From assembly GCF_015694725.1 (NCBI RefSeq), contig NZ_JADQDQ010000004.1:62001-126000 (forward strand): a DNA stretch of 64,000 nucleotides, in the 5' to 3' direction. Origin of the DNA: Hymenobacter jeongseonensis (GTDB lineage Bacteria > Bacteroidota > Bacteroidia > Cytophagales > Hymenobacteraceae). Positions 31,743 to 40,427 of this stretch are shown here, in pieces. Under the pieces are notes generated by a model that searched no databases, was not told the DNA's origin, and worked only from the letters and a program-made list of their open reading frames with translations. A program made the translations under genes and the position numbers. Position 1 is the first letter of the stretch; every line of letters begins with the position of its first letter.

Positions 31743-33932
31743 GTGAGGTTAATCGTCTGCCTGTTTGCAGCATTGGCAATAAGCCAATCCGCTCACGCGC
31801 AGGCGGCCACCCAAACTGCCCTATTTCTCGACCCCAAACAGCCCGTTAACGCCCGCATTAAGGACCTGATTTCGAAGCTGACGCTGGAGGAGAAGGCCGA
31901 CCAGATGATGTACAACAGCAAGGCCATCGAGCGGCTGGGCATCCCGGCCTACAACTGGTGGAACGAGGCCCTGCACGGCGTGGGCCGAGCCGGCGCGGCC
32001 ACGGTGTTTCCGCAGGCCATTGGGCTGGGCGCCACCTTCGACGACGACCTGGCCAAGCGCGTGGCCACCGCCATTTCCGACGAAGCCCGCGCCTCCTACA
32101 ACGCGGCCGTGGCCAAGGGCTACCGCCAGCAGTACAGCGGCCTCACGTTCTGGACGCCCAACATCAACATCTTCCGCGACCCGCGCTGGGGCCGGGGCCA
32201 GGAAACCTACGGCGAAGACCCTACGCTCACCGGCCGCTTGGGCGTCGCCTTCGTGCAGGGCCTGCAGGGCGACGACCCCCAGCACCTCAAAACGGCGGCC
32301 TGCGCCAAGCACTTCGCCGTGCACAGCGGCCCCGAGCGCCTGCGCCACGAGTTCAACGCCGTAGCCACGCCCCAGGACCTGCAGGAAACCTACCTGCCGG
32401 CCTTTCATAAGCTGGTCGATGCCAAAGTGGAAGCCGTGATGTGCGCCTACAACGCCACCAACGGCGAGCCCTGCTGCGGCAATACCTACCTGTTGCAGGA
32501 CGTGCTGCGTAAGCAGTGGGGCTTCAAGGGCCACATCGTGAGCGACTGCTGGGCGCTGGTCGACTTCTACCAGGGCCACAAAGTGGTGAAAACGCCCGCC
32601 GAAGCTGCCGCCCTGGCCCTGGAGCGCGGCGTAAACCTGAACTGCGGCAGCGTGTACCCATCCTTGCCTGAGGCCGTGCAAAAGGGCCTCACCACCGAAG
32701 CCAAAATGGACAGCTCGCTCGCCATTTTGCTGCGCACCAAGTTCAAGCTGGGCTTGCTCGACCCGCAGGGCAGTAGCCCCTATGATAAGCTCGGCCCCGA
32801 CGTCATTAACAGCGCTTCGCACCGCGCCCTGGCCCGGGAGGCGGCCCAGAAGTCCATCGTGCTGCTGAAAAACAACGGCGTGCTGCCCCTGCGCAACGAC
32901 CTGCCCAAGTACTTCGTGTGCGGTCCCAACGCCGCCAACCTCGACGCCCTGCTGGGAAACTACTACGGCGTGAACCCGGAGATGAAAACCATCCTGGAAG
33001 GCCTGGTGGGCGGCGTGCAGCCCGGCAGCCAGATGCAGTACCGTCAGGGCGCCATGCTCGACCGGCCCAACGCCAACACCATCGACTGGGTGAGCGCCAC
33101 GGCCCGCACCGTCGATGCCACGTTTGTGGTGCTGGGTATCACCGGCCTGCTGGAAGGGGAAGAGGGCGAGTCCATTGCCTCGCCCACGTTCGGCGACCGC
33201 CTCGACTACAACCTGCCCAAAAACCAGATTGACTTCCTGAAAAAACTGCGCGAAAATAACAAGCAGCCCCTCATTGCCATCATCACGGGCGGCAGCCCCA
33301 TGAACCTGGCCGAAGTGCACGAGCTGGCCGACGCCGTGGTGCTGGCCTGGTACCCCGGCCAGGAAGGCGGCAACGCCGTGGCCGACGTGGTATTTGGCAA
33401 GGTCTCGCCCTCGGGCAAGCTGCCCATCACCTTCCCGAAATCCCTGGAGCAGCTGCCCGCCTACGAGGACTACCGCATGGCCGGCCGCACCTACCGCTAC
33501 CTGGCTGCTGAGCCCATGTACCCCTTCGGCTACGGCCTGAGTTACGCCAAATTCACGTACCCTTCGGTGAAGCTTGCCAGCAAGCGCGTGGCCAAAAACA
33601 AGCCCGTCGACGTGACGGCCACCATCACCAACACTGGCAAGGCGGAGGGCGAAGAAGTGGTGCAGCTCTACGTGACGCACGCTGCCAAAAAAGGCACTCA
33701 GACCCCGCTGTACTCGCTGAAAAACTTCCGGCGCGTGAAGCTGGCGCCCGGCGCCAGCACTACCGTCAAGTTCACGCTCACGCCCGATATGCTGGCCTTG
33801 GTCAATGACAAAGGACAGTCGGTGGCGGCCACAGGCCCGGTTACGGTGTGGGTGGGCGGCTCGCTGCCCAGTGCCCGTAGCGTCGCGTTGGGTGCCAGCC
33901 CAGCTGCCAAAGCGGTTTTAACTATTAAATAA
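31743..33932 (+). CDS. GH3 glycoside hydrolase, probable beta-xylosidase
   Basis: A 729-residue secreted enzyme. The start is placed at GTG 31743, giving the signal peptide MRLIVCLFAALAISQSAHAQ; the frame is open further upstream to 31524 but runs through the REP, which is not coding. Order: an N-terminal TIM-like domain with IPAYNWWNEALHGVGRAG, KTAACAKHFAVHSGP and the nucleophile Asp in IVSDCWALVDF, an alpha/beta domain (LIAIITGGSPMNL, VVLAWYPGQEGG), and a fibronectin-III-like C-terminus. The WWNEALHG and SDCWA signatures fit the xylosidase branch of GH3. It should release xylose from imported xylo-oligomers, feeding the xylA/xylB genes that follow. Confidence 0.93.
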   Translation: MRLIVCLFAALAISQSAHAQAATQTALFLDPKQPVNARIKDLISKLTLEEKADQMMYNSKAIERLGIPAYNWWNEALHGVGRAGAATVFPQAIGLGATFDDDLAKRVATAISDEARASYNAAVAKGYRQQYSGLTFWTPNINIFRDPRWGRGQETYGEDPTLTGRLGVAFVQGLQGDDPQHLKTAACAKHFAVHSGPERLRHEFNAVATPQDLQETYLPAFHKLVDAKVEAVMCAYNATNGEPCCGNTYLLQDVLRKQWGFKGHIVSDCWALVDFYQGHKVVKTPAEAAALALERGVNLNCGSVYPSLPEAVQKGLTTEAKMDSSLAILLRTKFKLGLLDPQGSSPYDKLGPDVINSASHRALAREAAQKSIVLLKNNGVLPLRNDLPKYFVCGPNAANLDALLGNYYGVNPEMKTILEGLVGGVQPGSQMQYRQGAMLDRPNANTIDWVSATARTVDATFVVLGITGLLEGEEGESIASPTFGDRLDYNLPKNQIDFLKKLRENNKQPLIAIITGGSPMNLAEVHELADAVVLAWYPGQEGGNAVADVVFGKVSPSGKLPITFPKSLEQLPAYEDYRMAGRTYRYLAAEPMYPFGYGLSYAKFTYPSVKLASKRVAKNKPVDVTATITNTGKAEGEEVVQLYVTHAAKKGTQTPLYSLKNFRRVKLAPGASTTVKFTLTPDMLALVNDKGQSVAATGPVTVWVGGSLPSARSVALGASPAAKAVLTIK

Positions 33933-33946
33933 CAACTATAAAGAAC

Positions 33947-34030
33947 GTCATGCAGAGCGCAGCGAAGCATCTCGCTCGGAGCAATTAATTAGTTGAAGCA
34001 CGCGAGATGCTTCGCTGCGCTCTGCATGAC
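33947..34030. repeat. REP-like inverted repeat, family 1 (copy e)
   Basis: Near-perfect arms starting GTCATGCAGAGCGCAGCGAA. It fills the gap between GH3 and xylulokinase and ends 17 bases before the xylB start. Confidence 0.9.
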
Positions 34031-34047
34031 GGTTTTTCTCTAGAAAT

Positions 34048-35559
34048 ATGAAATACCTCCTCGGCTACGACATCGGTAGCTCTTCTATAAAAGCCTCGCT
34101 GCTGGACATCAACACCGGCAAGTGCGTGGCGGCCGTCACCTCGCCCAAGCAGGAGATGGAAATCAGCGTGCCCCGCGCGGGCTGGGCCGAGCAGCGCCCC
34201 GAGCGGTGGTGGCAGGAATGCGTGAACGCCACCGCCCAACTCAAGGCCGACTACGGCTTTGATACCTCGCTCGTGGCCGGCATCGGCATTACCTACCAGA
34301 TGCACGGGCTGGTGCTGATTGACCGGGCCGGCAAGGTGCTGCGCCCCGCTATCATCTGGTGCGACAGCCGCGCCGTGGACTTCGGCAACCAAGCGTTTGA
34401 AGAGCTGGGCGAAGAGTTTTGCCTTAGCAATTTCCTGAACTCGCCGGGCAATTTCACGGCCTCCAAGCTGAAGTGGGTGCGCGAAAACGAACCCGAGGTG
34501 TACGCGCAGATTCACAAGATTCAGCTGCCCGGCGACTACATCGCCTTCAAACTGAGCGGCCAGTTGCAAACCACCGTTTCGGGTTTGTCGGAAGGCGTAT
34601 TCTGGAACTTCAAGCGGCAGGCCATTGCCCAGGAACTGCTGGACCACTTCGGCATTAGCGCCAACTTGCTGCCCGAGGTGGTAGACACCTTCTCGGTGCA
34701 GGGGCACCTGACGGCGGAGGCCGCGGCGGAACTGGGCCTCACGGCCGGCACGCCCATCAGCTACCGGGCCGGCGACCAGCCCAACAACGCCTTCTCGCTG
34801 AATGTGCTGAACCCCGGCGAAGTGGCGGCCACGGGCGGCACCAGCGGCGTGGTCTACGGCATCAACGAAACTAACACGCCCGACCCACGCTCCCGCGTGA
34901 ACTCCTTTGTGCACGTGAACAGCACGCCCGCCCAGCCCCGCAACGGCGTGCTGATGTGCCTGAACGGCACCGGCATTCTGAATAGCTGGCTGCGCAAAAT
35001 CGTGGGCCAGCTGCCCTACGACCAGATGAACCAACTCGCCGCCCAGGCGCCGGTAGGGGCGGAGGGCCTCGTGTTTCTGCCCTTCGGCAACGGCGTGGAG
35101 CGCATCCTCGAAAACCGCCCGGCCGACGCCGAACTGCGCGGCCTCAACTTCAACATCCACCACCAGAGCCACGTGCTGCGCGCCGCCCAGGAAGGCATCG
35201 TATTCGCCCTGAACTACGGCATGGACATCATGCGGGCCAGCGGCGTGCAGGTGCGCAAGGTGCGCGCCGGCAACGCCAACATGTTCCTCAGCCCGGTGTT
35301 CCGCGAAGCTTTCGTGAACAGCGGCAACGTGGAGCTGGAACTCTACAACACCGACGCGGCCCAGGGCGCGGCGCGCGGCGCGGGCATCGGCGCCGGCGTG
35401 TACGCCAGCCCGGCCGAAGCCTTCGGCGGACTCGAACGCATTCTCACCGTGGAGCCCACGCACCAGCTCCGCGAACAATACCAAGCCGCTTACGGCCGCT
35501 GGCAAGACGCATTATCTCACCTTATTCCCAATACCATCACCACCCCCTCCTATGTCTAG
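34048..35559 (+). CDS. xylB: Xylulokinase
   Basis: A 503-residue FGGY-family kinase that phosphorylates D-xylulose with ATP. The N-terminal ATP-fold starts [18 protein letters not shown]; the substrate site region [10 protein letters not shown] and IWCDSR follow; the catalytic Asp is in [10 protein letters not shown]; the second fold has CLNGTGI and the late signature around [19 protein letters not shown]. Length is normal for the family. The start of xylA lies 8 bases inside this gene, so the two are translationally coupled. Order kinase then isomerase, after GH3. Confidence 0.95.
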   Translation: MKYLLGYDIGSSSIKASLLDINTGKCVAAVTSPKQEMEISVPRAGWAEQRPERWWQECVNATAQLKADYGFDTSLVAGIGITYQMHGLVLIDRAGKVLRPAIIWCDSRAVDFGNQAFEELGEEFCLSNFLNSPGNFTASKLKWVRENEPEVYAQIHKIQLPGDYIAFKLSGQLQTTVSGLSEGVFWNFKRQAIAQELLDHFGISANLLPEVVDTFSVQGHLTAEAAAELGLTAGTPISYRAGDQPNNAFSLNVLNPGEVAATGGTSGVVYGINETNTPDPRSRVNSFVHVNSTPAQPRNGVLMCLNGTGILNSWLRKIVGQLPYDQMNQLAAQAPVGAEGLVFLPFGNGVERILENRPADAELRGLNFNIHHQSHVLRAAQEGIVFALNYGMDIMRASGVQVRKVRAGNANMFLSPVFREAFVNSGNVELELYNTDAAQGAARGAGIGAGVYASPAEAFGGLERILTVEPTHQLREQYQAAYGRWQDALSHLIPNTITTPSYV

Positions 35560-36883
35560 CAACACGCTTTCCAAGACAGAATTTTTCACGGGCATCGACA
35601 CCGTTCGCTTCGAAGGGCGCGAGTCGGACAACCCGCTCGCCTTTAAATGGTACGACGAAAACCGCGTGGTGGCCGGCAAAACCATGAAGGAGCATTTGCG
35701 CTTCGCCGTGTCGTACTGGCACACGTTCACCGGCACCGGCGGCGACCCGTTCGGCCCCGGCACCAAGCAGTTTGCCTGGGACTCGCACCACGAAATAATT
35801 GGCCGCGCCAAGGACAAGATGGACGCCGCGTTTGAGTTCTTCACCAAGCTGGGCACGCCGTACTACTGCTTCCACGACATTGATATGGTAGAAGAAGGCG
35901 ACTCGCTGGCCGAGTACGAGCGCAACCTGGCTACCATCGTGGACTACGCCAAAGCGCATCAGGCCGCCAGCGGCGTGAAGCTGCTGTGGGGCACGGCCAA
36001 CGTGTTTTCGCACCCGCGCTACATGAACGGCGCCAGCACCAACCCCGACTTCCAGGTGGTGGCCCACGCCGCCACGCAAGTGAAAAACGCCATCGACGCG
36101 ACCATCGCGCTGGGCGGCGAAGGCTACACCTTCTGGGGCGGCCGCGAGGGCTACATGACCCTGCTCAACACCGACATGAAGCGCGAGCAGGCGCACCTGG
36201 CCAAGTTCCTGACCATCTCCCGCGACTACGCCCGCAAGCAGGGCTTCACCGGCAAGTTCTTCATCGAGCCCAAGCCGGCCGAGCCCACCAAGCACCAGTA
36301 CGACTTCGACGCGGCCACCGTCCTCGGCTTCCTGCGCGAGCACGGCCTGCAGGACGACTTCATGCTGAACCTGGAAGTGAACCACGCCACGTTGGCCGGC
36401 CACACCTTCCAGCACGAGCTGCAAGTGGCCGCCGACGCCAACCTGCTCGGCAGCATCGACGCCAACCGCGGCGACTACCAGAACGGCTGGGACACCGACC
36501 AGTTCCCGAACAACCTGAACGAGTTGACCGAGTCGATGCTCATCATCCTGGAGCACGGCGGCATTTCGCCCGGCGGCATCAACTTCGACGCCAAAACCCG
36601 CCGCAACTCGACGGATTTGGAGGACATTTTCATCGCCCACATCGCCGGCATGGACACCTTTGCCCGCGCCCTAGTGGTGGCCAACGACATCCTCGAAAAG
36701 TCGCCCTACCGGAAGTTCCGCACGGAGCGCTACGCCTCGTTTGATTCCGGCCAAGGTGCCGAGTTCGAGCGCGGCGGCCTGACCCTGGAAGACCTGCGCA
36801 CCATCGCCCACAAGTCGGGCGAGCCGACCCCCAAGAGCGGCAAGCAGGAGTGGCTGGAAGCCATCATCAACCAGTACATATAA
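35552..36883 (+). CDS. xylA: Xylose isomerase
   Basis: A 443-residue cytoplasmic enzyme converting D-xylose to D-xylulose, of the longer class II type. Characteristic blocks: [51 protein letters not shown] (substrate and metal region), [18 protein letters not shown] (metal Glu and active-site Lys), and [16 protein letters not shown]. The start overlaps the end of xylB by 8 bases. A family 1 repeat follows the stop by about 36 bases and may mark the end of the transcript. Confidence 0.97.
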   Translation: MSSNTLSKTEFFTGIDTVRFEGRESDNPLAFKWYDENRVVAGKTMKEHLRFAVSYWHTFTGTGGDPFGPGTKQFAWDSHHEIIGRAKDKMDAAFEFFTKLGTPYYCFHDIDMVEEGDSLAEYERNLATIVDYAKAHQAASGVKLLWGTANVFSHPRYMNGASTNPDFQVVAHAATQVKNAIDATIALGGEGYTFWGGREGYMTLLNTDMKREQAHLAKFLTISRDYARKQGFTGKFFIEPKPAEPTKHQYDFDAATVLGFLREHGLQDDFMLNLEVNHATLAGHTFQHELQVAADANLLGSIDANRGDYQNGWDTDQFPNNLNELTESMLIILEHGGISPGGINFDAKTRRNSTDLEDIFIAHIAGMDTFARALVVANDILEKSPYRKFRTERYASFDSGQGAEFERGGLTLEDLRTIAHKSGEPTPKSGKQEWLEAIINQYI

Positions 36884-36919
36884 GCATTAACCCAACGCCT
36901 TAACGCAACAAAAAAGAAC

Positions 36920-37013
36920 GTCATGCTGAGCGAAGTCGAAACATCTCGCGTGTGGTAGTAATCCAATCGTGAGGACAAAGCGGGCGAGATGTCTCGGCTG
37001 CGCTCGACATGAC
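36920..37013. repeat. REP-like inverted repeat, family 1 (copy f)
   Basis: The ends are GTCATGCTGAGCGAAGTCGA and its imperfect complement. The centre contains AGTAATCCAATCGTGAG, as in copies c and g. Confidence 0.85.
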
Positions 37014-37338
37014 GGGTTAGAAGGGTAGGTGTAATAACAAAAAAAGCGCGTCGGGCAGGGCCCGGCGCACTTCGAAAAAACAGAACCAGCCGGCCGCCAA
37101 GTGGTGGGAATAGCAAGGCGGCTGGCCGGGGATGTTTTGCCGACTGCGGCGCGCCTGCAATAGCTCGCTTGCCAGTAGGCGGCATCGGCGTTTCGGCACA
37201 AGCACAAGGCCCGTTGGTGAGCGGGGTTTTGCTTCACGTGGGCACGGTTGCCTGCGAGCCGGAACGCCGCTTTGCCGGCTGGAATACCAGGCCGTAGCTT
37301 GGGCCAGTATTTCACTCACCATTTATTTCCCTTCTTCT
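37014..37338. other. Intergenic region before GH51
   Basis: This 325-base gap carries a GC-rich hairpin at 37046-37068 flanked by A-runs (on the minus strand it would end in seven T) and otherwise no clear gene. The GH51 frame is open from 37132, but the residues before 37339 are Arg-rich and unlike a signal peptide. Confidence 0.4.
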
Positions 37339-38919
37339 ATGAATTTTCCCCGACGCCTGGCTGCCGTGGCCACTTTGAGCTTTGCCGTGCCGACTGCTTC
37401 CTCGGCCCAACCGAAGGAAGGCGCAAGCCAAACCGTGCAGATGACCGTGCAGGCCGGCGACCCCAAGCTGCAAATCAGCAAACACATTTACGGGCACTTT
37501 GCCGAGCATTTGGGCCGCTGCATTTACGGTGGTTTTTGGGCTGACAAAGACTCAAAAGCCCCGCAACAGGGCCGGATTCGGATGGATATTGTGGAGGCGC
37601 TCAAGAAAATCAAGGTTCCGAATTTGCGCTGGCCCGGCGGCTGCTTCGCCGATACCTACCACTGGCGCGACGGCGTAGGCCCCACGGCCCAACGCCCCAA
37701 AATGCTGAACATGTGGTGGGGTAACAACCTGGAGGATAACAGCTTCGGCACCCACGAATTTCTTGAGCTGTGCAACCTGCTCGGCACCGAGCCCTACCTG
37801 GCGGCCAACGTAGGCAGCGGCACGGTGCAGGAAATGGCCGGCTGGATGGAATACCTCAACTCTAACGACGACACCCCGCTGGTGCTGGAACGCCGCAAAA
37901 ACGGCCACCCCGACCCGTATAAAGTGACGTGGTGGGGCATTGGCAACGAAAGCTGGGGCTGCGGCGGCAACATGACCGCCGAATATTACACCGACGTGTA
38001 CAAGCGCTACGCCACCTTCGCCCACAACTACCCGGCCTCCCCGCCGCTCAAGAAAATTGTGAGCGGGGCCAACGGCGACGACGCCCACTGGACCGAAACG
38101 TGCATGAAAAACATCCCCCTCAACCAGATGTGGGGCCTCACCCTGCACCAGTACACGCTGCCCACCGGCAGCTGGACCGGCAGCAAGGGCAAGGCCACCG
38201 GCTTCGGCGAGGACATGTACTTCAGCACGCTGCGCAACTGCCTGAAAATGGAAGCCGTGGTGACCAAGCACGCCGCCATCATGGACAAGTACGACAAGGA
38301 CAAAAAGGTGGCGCTGCTGGTGGACGAATGGGGCGTGTGGACCGACGTGGAACCCAACACCAACCCCGGCTTCCTCTACCAGCAAAACTCCCTGCGCGAC
38401 GCCTTGGTGGCCGGCACCACGCTCAACATCTTCAACAACCACTGCGACCGGGTGCGCGGCGCCAACCTGGCCCAGGCCGTGAACGTGCTGCAAGCCGTCA
38501 TCCTCACGGAGAAGGACAAAATGCTGCTCACGCCCACCTACCACGTCTTCGACCTCTACCAGGTGCACCAGGACGCGCAGTACCTGCCCCTGCAATTCAG
38601 CAGCCCGGACTACGCCTTCGGCAACGAGAAAATCCCAGCCCTAAACGCCTCGGCCTCCAAAGATGCCAAAGGCGCCGTGCACATCTCCCTGGTGAACCTG
38701 GACCCCAACAAAGCCATCAAGCTGGAAACAGCGCTGGCCGGCGTGACCTGGAAAACGGTGACGGGCCGGCTGCTGACTTCCGCCAAAATCAACGACTACA
38801 ACACCTTCGACAACCCCAACACGGTGAAGCTAGTGGCCTTCAACGGCGCCAAAAAGCGCGGCGACAAGCTGACCGTGGAACTGCCGGCCAAGTCGGTGGT
38901 AGTGCTGGAATTGCGGTAG
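37339..38919 (+). CDS. Alpha-L-arabinofuranosidase, GH51
   Basis: A 526-residue secreted enzyme that removes arabinofuranosyl side groups from arabinoxylan. Signal peptide MNFPRRLAAVATLSFAVPTASSA. Early signature IYGHFAEHLGRCIYGGFW, then NLRWPGGCFADTYHWRDGVG, the acid/base Glu in WGIGNESWGCGG, the nucleophile Glu in LLVDEWGVWTDV, and a beta-sandwich C-terminus (about 440-526). The ATG at 37339 is chosen because it begins the signal peptide. It starts a new transcription stretch after the xylA repeat, and is followed by a REP pair and GH10. Confidence 0.95.
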   Translation: MNFPRRLAAVATLSFAVPTASSAQPKEGASQTVQMTVQAGDPKLQISKHIYGHFAEHLGRCIYGGFWADKDSKAPQQGRIRMDIVEALKKIKVPNLRWPGGCFADTYHWRDGVGPTAQRPKMLNMWWGNNLEDNSFGTHEFLELCNLLGTEPYLAANVGSGTVQEMAGWMEYLNSNDDTPLVLERRKNGHPDPYKVTWWGIGNESWGCGGNMTAEYYTDVYKRYATFAHNYPASPPLKKIVSGANGDDAHWTETCMKNIPLNQMWGLTLHQYTLPTGSWTGSKGKATGFGEDMYFSTLRNCLKMEAVVTKHAAIMDKYDKDKKVALLVDEWGVWTDVEPNTNPGFLYQQNSLRDALVAGTTLNIFNNHCDRVRGANLAQAVNVLQAVILTEKDKMLLTPTYHVFDLYQVHQDAQYLPLQFSSPDYAFGNEKIPALNASASKDAKGAVHISLVNLDPNKAIKLETALAGVTWKTVTGRLLTSAKINDYNTFDNPNTVKLVAFNGAKKRGDKLTVELPAKSVVVLELR

Positions 38920-38972
38920 GTGCGCAGCTAAGCCTCCTCTCCCTTGTAGAAGGGGGGTACGGCGGCGCAACT

Positions 38973-39056
38973 GTAGCGTGGACTCTGTGAGTCCGCGCCC
39001 GCCAGAACGAACTCCGAACGATGCGACAATACGCGGACTCGCAGAGTCCACGCTAC
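38973..39056. repeat. REP pair (BIME-like), family 2 (copy d)
   Basis: Left end GTAGCGTGGACTCTGTGAGT and the inverted copy, in the gap between GH51 and GH10. Confidence 0.9.
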
Positions 39057-39133
39057 ATTTTGTCCGGCTCATCTTTCCGCAGGTGAGGGGCCGGCGGTGC
39101 GCTCAACACAACTGTCCTTTTCAACATACGAAT

Positions 39134-40276
39134 ATGAAAACCAACATTCTCGCTACCCCGCTGCGCCGCTTACTCCTCGGTAGCCTCATTATGGGCGGTT
39201 TGGGAGCGTTGAACAGCCGCTACGACGTGGCTTCGCTGGCGCATGCGCAGTCGGCGCCCACGCAGGCACCCGCTACGAAGGGCCTGAAAGACTACTACAA
39301 AGCCTATTTCCCGGTGGGCGTAGCCGTGTCGCCACAAGGTCTGAGAGGAGCGGAGGGCGAGTTGATTAAGCAGCAATTCAACAGCATCACGCCGGAAAAC
39401 GCCATGAAGATGGGGCCAATCCACCCCGAAGAAAACCGCTACAACTGGAAGGACGCCGACGAAATCGTGCAGTTTGCGCAGGTTAACAAGCTGAAGGTCC
39501 GCGGCCACAACCTGCTTTGGCACGAGCAGACCCCGGCGTGGCTGTTCAAAAACGCCGACGGCTCAACCGTTTCCAAGGAAGTCCTGCTCAAGCGCCTCAA
39601 GGACCACATCGATACCGTGGTAAAGCGCTACAAAGGCAAAATTTACGCCTGGGACGTGGTAAACGAAGCCATTTCAGACAACCCGAACGAGTTTCTGCGA
39701 AACTCGGAGTGGTACAAAATCTGCGGCGAAGACTTCATTGCTAAAGCCTTCGAATACGCTCACGCCGCCGACCCCAAGGCCGTGCTGTTCTACAACGACT
39801 ACAACACCGAGCGGCCCGAAAAGCGCGAGCGTATTGTGAAGCTGCTCAAGAAGCTGAAGGATGCCAAAGTGCCGATTGATGCGGTTGGTTTGCAGGGCCA
39901 CTGGTCGCTGCAAGAGCCCACGGAGCCGGAACTGCGCGCCGCGCTGGACCAGTACAAGTCGCTGGGCCTGAAAATCCAGATTACGGAATTGGATGTGTCG
40001 ATTTACCCCTGGGAAAAGGAACGCCGCGCCAAGCGCCCCGACGAGTCGGACGCCTACACGCCGGAGCTGGAGCAGAAGCAAGCCGAGCAGTACAAGATGT
40101 TCTTCAAGGTTTTCCGCGACTACAAAGGCGTGCTGACTGGCGTCACCTTCTGGAACATCTCCGACAAGTACACCTGGCTGGATACCTACCCCGTGGCTGG
40201 CCGCAAAAACTACCCCCTGCTTTTTGACCAAAATCAGAAGCCCAAGAAGGCTTTCTACGAGGTGGTGAAGTTCTAG
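39134..40276 (+). CDS. Endo-1,4-beta-xylanase, GH10
   Basis: A 380-residue secreted xylanase. The N-terminal signal region (about 1-39, LLLGSLIMGGLGAL ... AHAQ) precedes a single GH10 barrel: FNSITPENAMKMGPIHP, VRGHNLLWHEQTPAWLF, the acid/base Glu in WDVVNEAISD, the nucleophile Glu in QITELDVSIYP, and FWNISDKYTWLD. There is no carbohydrate-binding module. It should cut the xylan backbone into oligomers for the SusCD importer. The start at 39134 gives the signal sequence; the frame is open further up through the REP. There is no T9SS tail, so it acts in the periplasm or is exported another way. Confidence 0.96.
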   Translation: MKTNILATPLRRLLLGSLIMGGLGALNSRYDVASLAHAQSAPTQAPATKGLKDYYKAYFPVGVAVSPQGLRGAEGELIKQQFNSITPENAMKMGPIHPEENRYNWKDADEIVQFAQVNKLKVRGHNLLWHEQTPAWLFKNADGSTVSKEVLLKRLKDHIDTVVKRYKGKIYAWDVVNEAISDNPNEFLRNSEWYKICGEDFIAKAFEYAHAADPKAVLFYNDYNTERPEKRERIVKLLKKLKDAKVPIDAVGLQGHWSLQEPTEPELRAALDQYKSLGLKIQITELDVSIYPWEKERRAKRPDESDAYTPELEQKQAEQYKMFFKVFRDYKGVLTGVTFWNISDKYTWLDTYPVAGRKNYPLLFDQNQKPKKAFYEVVKF

Positions 40277-40286
40277 CACAACTACG

Positions 40287-40389
40287 GTCATGCAGAGCGC
40301 AGCGAAGCATCTCGCTCGGGGGAGTAATCCAATTGCCAGAAAAAGAACTAGTGACAGCACGCGAGATGCTTCGCTGCGCTCTGCATGAC
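40287..40389. repeat. REP-like inverted repeat, family 1 (copy g)
   Basis: Arms starting GTCATGCAGAGCGCAGCGAA with centre AGTAATCCAATTGCC. It lies between GH10 and GH115. Confidence 0.9.
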
Positions 40390-40427
40390 GGACTCAAGTA
40401 TTTGAGTTGGCCAACATACACTATTCT

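Noticed and set aside
37132..37338. N-terminal extension of GH51 from the upstream open frame
   Set aside because: The extra residues are Arg-rich and would bury the clear signal peptide that begins at 37339.
38978..39133. N-terminal extension of GH10
   Set aside because: The extension is translated REP and leader sequence; the signal peptide starts at 39134.
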